A stretch of 64,000 nucleotides of DNA from Antedon mediterranea (taxonomy: Eukaryota > Echinodermata > Crinoidea > Comatulida > Antedonidae): contig NC_092670.1 of the NCBI RefSeq assembly GCF_964355755.1, forward strand, positions 36,507,795 through 36,571,794. The letters run 5' to 3'. A program made the translations under genes and the position numbers. Position 1 is the stretch's first letter; every line of letters begins with the position of its first letter. Under the pieces are notes generated by a model that had not been told where the DNA came from, searched no databases, and saw only the letters and a program-made list of their open reading frames with translations. This document shows positions 56,658-64,000 of the stretch, in pieces.

Positions 56658-58515
56658 ATTATGTAATTTAATTATGACAGAAAAAAAAATATTTCTGAGA
56701 TACAACTCATTAAGTTCTCGTAACTTGGATATAAAAACTAATGTTAAACAGAACGACTGGTATGGGTTACTGCAGGATAATTGTACTGTAGGCTTCCAAA
56801 ATGTATGTCCTAACGTTTTAAGGGTTTCCTATGCTTTACGCGTGTTATGTTATGTTAAGTTTGTGCTGAGAGATAGTGAATTTACTTTCAGACAATTGCA
56901 TTTCATTTTATGGCATTTTGTCACAAAAAACGCCTCATACGCGCGATTACATCCCGCGTTGTGGATTTTGCTGGATGTGATAGTTCGAGGAGGAATCAAT
57001 CAAATGTCTGATTCGGCGTAGTCTTCTGTAAATACATCTACTTCAAAAAGCATAATATTTCAATAAATGTAGTCTGTAGTACTCAATGACGTCACACGGA
57101 ATCGTGTATTGCATCCTAGACTTCATTATTGGCGATTCGTGTACTAAGCATTCGAGATTGCCCGGAATAACGATCCTACTTCAGTATATAATTACAACGT
57201 GAGAGGATCATTATCTTCGACAACGTTAGCAAAATAACGATACATATTCGACTCCGTGTCATTCAACAGGCATATGAGCAGCAACAAACCGAAATTCAAA
57301 ATTTGCATACAAAAATAGTTTTGAAGAGAAATGATATTTCACTACATATTTCTCTATTTTATAAAAAAGGTAATTATTTGTGAAGAGCTATTTAGGCTAT
57401 GACGTCACATATCGCGTTGCACTGATTGAGTTTAGTCGTCAGTGACTGCCTGCTGTATCGTATTAAACTATATTATTTCTTAATTCATACCCATACTCAT
57501 GCGCACTACACTAGAATACAAGTCTTAAGAAAATCGTTACAATATAGCCTTTCATTTTGTGAAACAAAATAAGATTACAGTTTTGAAAGATAAAATGTTA
57601 ATTTTGGTTTAACAAATTTAAAAAATGGTCAATAAAATCAGACTTTTAATAGGCCATTTTGCAGTTTTAATGAAGTTAATCACAAGATAATCATTTTACT
57701 TATAAAAAGACACAAAAAAAAACCCCAAAACCGGAGGACAATATAATTATCTTTAATCATTTCTGTTGAAAAAAAAAACCAATTCTGGGAGGACGGGTCA
57801 TTTATGCGATAACCAATAAGAAAAAAGTGCGTTACATAAAATTCAGTTCAATTCAACGGTAAGATGATATGCAATGGTTCTATTCAGTCACCTAAAAATA
57901 TACTTTTCTTTCACATGATCGATAAATGATTTCCGTATTTTAATAAGAAATTATTTGAAGGTAATAGGAGGGTTATAAAACAAACAATGAATGTTGAGAG
58001 TCAAAAGCTTAACAAAAATCTTCCCCGTTTAATACATAAACATCTATTATATGTTATAATATCAATGCAAGTGCGAACAATAGAGATATTGCCATTAGAG
58101 ACAAACGGCTTCAGTTTATCTTACTGTAAATGGTAATGATCAAAATTATAATATTGATGACAAGATATTGTTAATGTCATTTTAATATTTCATAAATCAG
58201 AAAGATGTCAATGGAGATTTATAATTTCAAAAAGAGGAGGGATTATACTATGATGGCAAAGGTATGCTTTTAACTGAGTAAGTTTACATCTTTGAAACCG
58301 CAAAGAAATGAAAGAAATGAATAAAAAAAATAATCACTTTATGAAATTTAAAACCATAATAAGATAACCATACTCTACTAAATACTGATGCAGAATAAAA
58401 ACGACAGAGATGGCGCTGATACAAAACGAAGACGATGTTTACGATTTATAAAAAAAATGTGTTTTTTGAAACGGCCAACTCAGTTATCGTGGCTCATTCA
58501 AAGATACCCGTCCGT
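56658..58515. other. Non-coding DNA
   Basis: The 115-codon frame at 56674-57021 begins in the transposon flank. It lacks recognisable motifs and splice context, so I do not call it. The rest is AT-rich. Confidence 0.45.
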
Positions 58516-58680
58516 AAAGCTCTGTGTACACTATCAAACTAGTTTGGCAAAAAAGCGTGGTGTGCCCAAATATGGTAGTGGTATGCTTAAATATGGTAGT
58601 GATATAACATCATCATGTCTATATATGAGCACGTCACATTTGTTTGTCACATAACAGTTTGATAGTGTAGACAGAGCCTA
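58516..58680. mobile_element. MITE family B, complete
   Basis: Ends are AAAGCTCTGTGTACACTATC and GATAGTGTAGACAGAGCCTA. Internal GTGTGCCCAAATATGGTAGT is repeated, and GAGCACGTCACATTTGTTTG mirrors it. Confidence 0.94.
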
Positions 58681-58725
58681 AGGCACCTACTAATACTTAA
58701 AATAATTATACTTTTAAACACTTAC

Positions 58726-58784
58726 ATCATCATATTGAAACTGAGCATGGCCATTTCTTTGTGCATCACGCATTTCAAATGTAC
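58726..58784 (-). CDS. Probable internal exon of an unidentified gene
   Basis: On the minus strand a pyrimidine-rich TATTTTTTCAG acceptor and a GTAAGTGTT donor bound a 59-nt exon. It encodes TFEMRDAQRNGHAQFQYDD (after two bases that complete a preceding codon) and ends in phase 0. Both splice sites are strong, the frame is open throughout, and composition differs from the AT-rich surroundings. I do not recognise the protein. Adjacent exons were not found by eye. The 5' exons would lie at higher coordinates. Confidence 0.5.
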
Positions 58785-58902
58785 CTGAAAAAATATAAAA
58801 TATTGCAGTTACAATCTTAAAATTGTCAGAGAATAAATATAGAAGTCAAATTCTTTTATGTTTAAAATTTAAATCAATAATCTGGACACATTGGTAAAGC
58901 CT

Positions 58903-59031
58903 AGAGCTCTTTCTACACTATTTAAACTAGACAAAACAAGTGTGATGTGCCCAAATATGCTAGTGATATGACATCATCAAGTCCATATAAGGGCACGTCA
59001 CATAAAGTTTGATAGTGTAGACAGAGCTTTA
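58903..59031. mobile_element. MITE family B, near complete
   Basis: Starts AGAGCTCTTTCTACACTATT and ends GATAGTGTAGACAGAGCTTT. The right inner arm has lost its poly-T stem. It lies 222 bp from the previous family B copy, with the exon candidate between them. Confidence 0.92.
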
Positions 59032-60255
59032 AGAGTATCAGCTCTGCAGTTATTTTTTTACAAGACAATTACAAAATACAAGAGAATATTATTCTGTGCT
59101 TGTGATGTTTTTGGAAAACTATTTTAATAATATATACAGCAAAATAAAATAGGACGAGCCCATAAAATAATAAAATAAAATAGATTTCACTGACAGACAT
59201 TTACACAAAAAATTCCATTTAATCTAAATATGTTCATATTTAGCCACCTGCTACGCAAGCATATCGATTTTTTAATAAATAAATTTGTTACTACAAACAC
59301 TGAGTCGCCTTGTCGTTGTAAAAAACAACATGACCTCATATGTATATACAGTATATATCTTTATAATTAGCTTCATGTTTCGTCATAACTAATTAGTCAA
59401 TCTATATCCAATTATTTTTTCCAACTATCTGACTTATAAAATACATTGTAATGGCAATCTGTTCGTATCGAATTAATTATTATTAAAATTATATTAATAT
59501 ATATTACACACACGATGCACTTTTCAGAGAGATTTTTTTATTATTGATTTTTTTGTGTAATCTATCACACCCTGATTTTAAAGTGACGTCATAGATGATT
59601 ATATTTAAAAAAATATTTTTTGTGGTTCATTATCACCTTTATTCATTAAATGTTTCATTACATAATTTCTAAAAATGTTCTACCCTTTTTAAATTTTTTC
59701 TGTTTTTCCCCTTATTAATATCATTTATACTTTTAACCTTTAGTATCACACCAGTAGTGAACATTATTATTATTAAGATGATTATAGTACAAACAAAATA
59801 AAACAACAATAACCACTTTTTTATAAGTACGTTTTTTTAATCAATTTTATTGCCATCTATTATTATACTTTAACTAATTGTATTTAAAAAAATGTAAATG
59901 TGGCTTCTTTTTTAACATCAAAATAATCTTAGCCTATGTATATACTGTTTAAAAGATATGTATATTTTTAGCAATGTACCTTATAAATAAGAGAAATATA
60001 TAAATGTGCATATATATATATTTTTATATTTATAACAGAGAACTATAATAAAAGTGGGACGAACCCACACAAGACAAAAAAAAGATGATTAGTTCGCATG
60101 CGAATAATCTTTATATACAATCGGTTGTATTGGTAAAACCAAAAGTTGTTGGATCTAAACAAAATTATTTATTTCAAATTTGCTGCCTTTCAATGAATTT
60201 TTTTGTTGCATTTAATCATTTAGGCCTATTATGTTATGTTTTATAAGTGAAAACA
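59032..60255. other. Non-coding AT-rich DNA
   Basis: Nothing supported. Confidence 0.55.
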
Positions 60256-60370
60256 TGATTTTTTGGGTGTTTTTTTTTCTATGGAAGTGATTAACTTTAA
60301 AATAATCTAACCAAAGTCTGTTTTAATCAATCTTCATTGTTCATGTATTTGGGGAACAATACATCTTTAA
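60256..60370. mobile_element. MITE family E, right-half fragment
   Basis: Resembles 31230-31342 and ends TTTGGGGAACAATACATCT. No left inverted end was found. Confidence 0.6.
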
Positions 60371-62277
60371 TATAAAAAATAGCCACAATCTTTATCGTAA
60401 TTCGACAGTGAATGCTGTTCGTATTGAAAAAAAGGCGCGAATTAATATACATGCCAACGATTATTTGCGACAGCAATATCCGTTTATATAGATCTAATAT
60501 ACTTCTTAAAGTTTTTTTAAAACTATCCATTAGCATGTTTGCCTTGCTATTAGGAGCATTGACTTAACAAACGAAGATAACTAGGACTATTTAAATAATT
60601 GATGTCCATTGAAATAATGTGTTAGTGCTTAGCAACTACAGAATAAATAATTCTCTTCGTTGATTATTTTGTTACTGTTAGGTGAGATGTAGGTTGAGTG
60701 ACTTCAATCTAGCATATATGTTTCTAGTAATAAGAAACATCAAGGAGTATCAAACTAAATTGCTCGGGTTTTAAATGTTTGTGCTCAAATGGCTTTCTAA
60801 CGGTGAGATGAATTACTGAAGTACAGCTTTGATTAAATTATTCATGAATTATTTATGATTTCTGTATGACACGTCGAGTAATATAAATGTCTTACCGGGC
60901 CGCTATCCCGAATTCATGTCAGTCGATAAACTTTAACATTCACAATTCCTTAGACAACTATATTATCTTGATTAAAGTAAGTATTGAACGGGAAATATTC
61001 ATATTATATCTAAGCCTAGTTGAAACTTTAGCACGCCCAGGGGTTACAAACACCTGCCTGGTATATCGTGTTTTCAAACATTGGCGGGCCGACCTGCCAA
61101 TAAACTGTAGGCCTACATTAACATGAGTATCCAGTTCTTAATAAAATATCTTCGGCTTTAATAAAACAGAAATGTTAGCATGGTTTTTGTCTCCTTTATT
61201 TTTAATAGTATAATCTCACATCAAATATCCACTAATGCAAACTTATTCTAAAATATGCCAGTCTGATATCCATGAGTTTAGTGAGATTAAGCTTCAGAAA
61301 TAAAAGTGTATATTAAAAAACTAAATTGATAATGATAAAAACAGCAACTTTATATGCTTTTGTACGCGTACGTTGTCTTCTATTGGTGTGACTGATAAAA
61401 TAGTTATAATGACGACAATTAACACTTAAGACCTATTTACACTAGGACGATAAGGATCGATGATAAATAGACAAATATACATTTTCATACATAAGACAAA
61501 AGAAATACAAAAACTTTTCATTTTAGAACTATAGAATAACCATCTATGCTTCCTTTGATGACAATTATATTTTCATGCGTCCAATCAAATAACGTCATGG
61601 TTAGTAAGAGCAATAATATCATGACAATACAACGATTTTATTATTTTTATTTATCATGACGTCATTTCATCATATTATTTTTATCAAAGACAGCATAAAT
61701 GATTATCCTATAATTCTAGAACTAATTTCTTTTTTTGATGTAAAAAAATGCATGCTTATATATTTATCGTGGATCGTTATCGTCGTGTAAATGGGCCTTT
61801 ATACATGTTATTATTGGTTTGTAGGAGTAGGCCTACTGTATGATAAGTGAATAGGCCTAATATATTTTTTGTTTAGCTTTTAGGAATGACAATTTGATTA
61901 TATAGGCCTAAAGATAACGTATCGACCATCTAGTATTTAGATAAGCAGCATAAATAGTAGGCCTATGTATTGTATTTAGGAAATGCTTTGACTGAAACTA
62001 ACCCGCAACTTCGTTAAATAACCATCGCATTACTTGCCTCCAAAGTTGTATACATTTTTAGTAAGATAATGATTCACACAATCAATCGAACAATTAAGTT
62101 TTATATACCTGGAACTATGAAACGCCATTTACAAATGTCATGTAAAATATGACAAAGAATGGCGTCTTAAACAGCACGCATTTTTCTCATGTTTAAATAT
62201 TGTCGGTTTACACGCACTAAAACCCCCGAGCTTCTAATAAATACATCAAAAAGTTCTTTTAATTTGCAATAATACCG
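60371..62277. other. Non-coding DNA
   Basis: The 79-codon frame at 60887-61126 is unrecognised. Several TAGGCCTA palindromes lie at 61820-61970. No exon supported. Confidence 0.45.
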
Positions 62278-62412
62278 TACTTTGTCAGGCAACTGCCGCT
62301 GGGCCTCTTAGACTCCACGAATGAGACAGTATTTCAAATGATGAATGAAATACATTATATTCACTCTGAATTCTGCGCTGAAGCCAACACGGCAATCTAT
62401 ACACAACTCTGA
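62278..62412 (+). CDS. Possible terminal exon of an unidentified gene
   Basis: A 44-codon open stretch ends at TGA 62410-62412 and includes NETVFQMMNEIHYIHSEF. It has balanced, helix-forming composition unlike the surrounding AT-rich frames. An acceptor-like TACTTTGTCAG ends at 62288, which would make the exon 62289-62412. No family recognised. The overlapping minus-strand frame (62285-62506) looks less protein-like. Confidence 0.33.
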   Translation, partial: YFVRQLPLGLLDSTNETVFQMMNEIHYIHSEFCAEANTAIYTQL

Positions 62413-63418
62413 TAGCTATAATGTAGTAATGATATTTTGAATAAAAATAGAAAGGAGGGTTACCATTACACAGAGGAGTGTTGTCGTAATTTACATTACA
62501 AAACAATCAAGAAATTGAAGATAGACTACGCTGATGGCCTATTACCTAATACGATTATCAAATGACCTTCTGAATTTAACAGTAAAAAGCATTTTGAAAC
62601 CTTGATGCTGTGTAGGGGATATACAATTATGGAGATTAAAAGGTGGGAGTTAGCATCCAATCAGTGTATGGTCATTATATTTCGTTGCATTAAGAGAAAA
62701 TTACAACATTACAAAACCACGCAAAATGAGTGACAATACCGGCGTTCAGCACGTATGCTATGCACTTTATGAGAAGTGGTCCCTACGAAAAAAAAGAGTA
62801 GACCTAACATACGTCCGCGTATGCTCTTTATGGTTTCATGAAACACTATGTTGAATAGTGGTAACATACTTATTGCTTGTGTTTTCAAACATATGCTCCA
62901 TAACGTATTGTAGATGGAGAAGCATTCTATATACTTAAGATTAGAGTTTACGATTTTTCTTTTTCTGTTTATAAATTTATTAATATGGATGATGTTTCCG
63001 AAATAAAAAGAAATTGAATTGAATTTATACATTACTGACTACTGTATATTGACGTTGGGTATATTCGCATATTGATGACGATTGTCAGTGCTGTATCTCC
63101 ACATATGATAATATTTGGGCAGTATCGAATCATAGGCAAATTATGTAATACAGGATATTATGTGCATCATATGTGGTGCCTTTATCATGGAAGGTTGGTA
63201 AGAATTTAAGTTATAAGCCTATGATAAAGGCGTTACAGCATCCACCACGTTTTTATTTGAAAAATATAAATAAACTAGAGGGTACTCCGAGAGTACAAAC
63301 CTCCGCCTACTGTAAAATTCCCCTACATATAATTCCCCCTGAATATATTTTTTTTACATTTTTTTTTATTAGTTCTAAGTGTAAATATGTTAACTGCACA
63401 CTACAAAGTTGTGGATGA
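62413..63418. other. Non-coding DNA
   Basis: Frames at 62709-63032 (minus) and 63173-63418 (plus) show no recognisable content. Confidence 0.45.
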
Positions 63419-63872
63419 CAGTGTGGTGTAATGGTTATGTGTCCAGCCTCTCACAGTTGAGATCGCTGGTTCAAGTCCCACTGAGGGTTTTTTTTTTATT
63501 TTTTTTTTTTTTTTTTTTTGGACCTTGATCTTTGACCCTGACCCTTCAAAATTTAACCACAATTATATGATGTGTCATTGATCATTGTGGCTAAGTTTGG
63601 TGAGAATCGGATCAAAACTGTGGTCTCTAGGCAGTAAAATAGTTTTTTGTTAGTTGTGACCTTGACCTATGACCTTTCCCCCTCAAATTCGAACTCATCC
63701 GAGCTTTTTGGCCATAGATCATTGTGTCCAAATTTGGTTAGAATCGGATAAAAACTGTGGCCTCCAGGCTGTTCACAGACACACACACAAACACACAAAC
63801 ACACACACACACAAACACACACACAAACAAACATACAGGGGTGAAAACATAACCTCCTTGGCGGAGGTAATA
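63419..63872 (+). mobile_element. tRNA-derived SINE with duplicated body
   Basis: The head has A-box TGGTGTAATGGTTATG and B-box GGTTCAAGTCC. A poly-T run follows, then two diverged ~140-bp modules, each with (T)GACCTTGA(C/T)C..TGACC, AAGTTTGGTGAGAATCGGAT-type and AAAACTGTGGYCTC. An (ACAAACAC)n stretch at 63778-63832 precedes the end GTGAAAACATAACCTCCTTGGCGGAGGTAATAA, which contains the inverted pair CCTCC and GGAGG. Very similar GACCTTGACCT-bearing repeats are widespread in marine invertebrates (from memory). Confidence 0.75.
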
Positions 63873-63897
63873 AAAATAAATACATTAAAAAAATTAT

Positions 63898-64000
63898 ACG
63901 GCAACGCAACTGCAAAGTTAGGGCGTATATGCATTGGAAGTGACCAATCCAATCACAGTCGACAATTCGAATGACCAATCGAGTCGTGATTGGTCAAAAT
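63898..64000. mobile_element. MITE family A relative, cut by window end
   Basis: CAACGCAACTGCAAAGTTAG, GTGACCAATCCAATCACAG and GTCGTGATTGGTCAAAAT match the A1 core. The left terminal repeat is absent and the right side is outside the window. Confidence 0.5.

Noticed and set aside
55144-56671. Leu/Ile-rich repeat proteins (ETRIQKIQIGIFLLILRK units)
   Set aside because: The 63-bp array unit is a multiple of three, so long frames are expected without selection. The same holds for the 102-bp left array (50398-50972).
56674-57021. 115-codon ORF beginning beside the 7.1-kb element
   Set aside because: No recognisable motif and no supporting splice or promoter context. Its start falls in the element flank.

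Overview
This is eukaryotic nuclear DNA from an animal: AT-rich, intron-containing and very repeat-dense. It carries spliced coding exons, tRNA- and 5S-derived SINEs, palindromic MITEs and long tandem arrays. There is no sign of prokaryotic organisation. The one gene I can name is an ortholog of the vertebrate TASK-type two-pore-domain potassium channels. That gene, the SINE types and the very frequent 8-bp palindrome TAGGCCTA fit a marine deuterostome invertebrate, with an echinoderm as my best guess. The species assignment is inference only.

Layout. 1-11.1 kb: a 140-bp satellite cut by the window edge, a ~104-bp tandem repeat, clusters of two MITE families (called A and B here), one tRNA-derived SINE, and a composite repeat holding an inverted pair of tRNA-like heads. 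11.2-36.4 kb: the TASK gene on the + strand, as two coding exons (11386-11668 and 35530-36365) separated by a 23.9-kb intron that splits the first glycine codon of the first GYG selectivity filter. The intron is filled with MITEs, SINEs (including a 5S-rRNA-derived one), microsatellites and minisatellites. 36.4-45 kb: tandem repeats, ending in a 3.3-kb satellite built of two alternating palindromic modules (41640-44935). 45-49.5 kb: a reverse-transcriptase remnant and a 1.49-kb foldback element (46046-47533) whose loop holds an exon-like SAM-domain fragment. 49.58-56.66 kb: a probable 7.1-kb DNA transposon with short inverted ends (TACACAGCAAAATT), large subterminal tandem arrays on both sides and an exon-like centre. 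56.7-64 kb: mostly unannotated AT-rich DNA with further MITEs, two possible exons of unidentified genes (one on each strand) and a complete-looking tRNA-derived SINE.

The candidates for something undescribed are the 7.1-kb element with its giant subterminal arrays, the foldback element with the SAM-like exon, and the two-module palindromic satellite. The TASK gene is conventional but has an upstream ORF whose stop overlaps the start codon. Nearly all other open reading frames are by-products of tandem or inverted repeats. All boundaries were read by eye, so repeat edges are good to about 5-20 bp.
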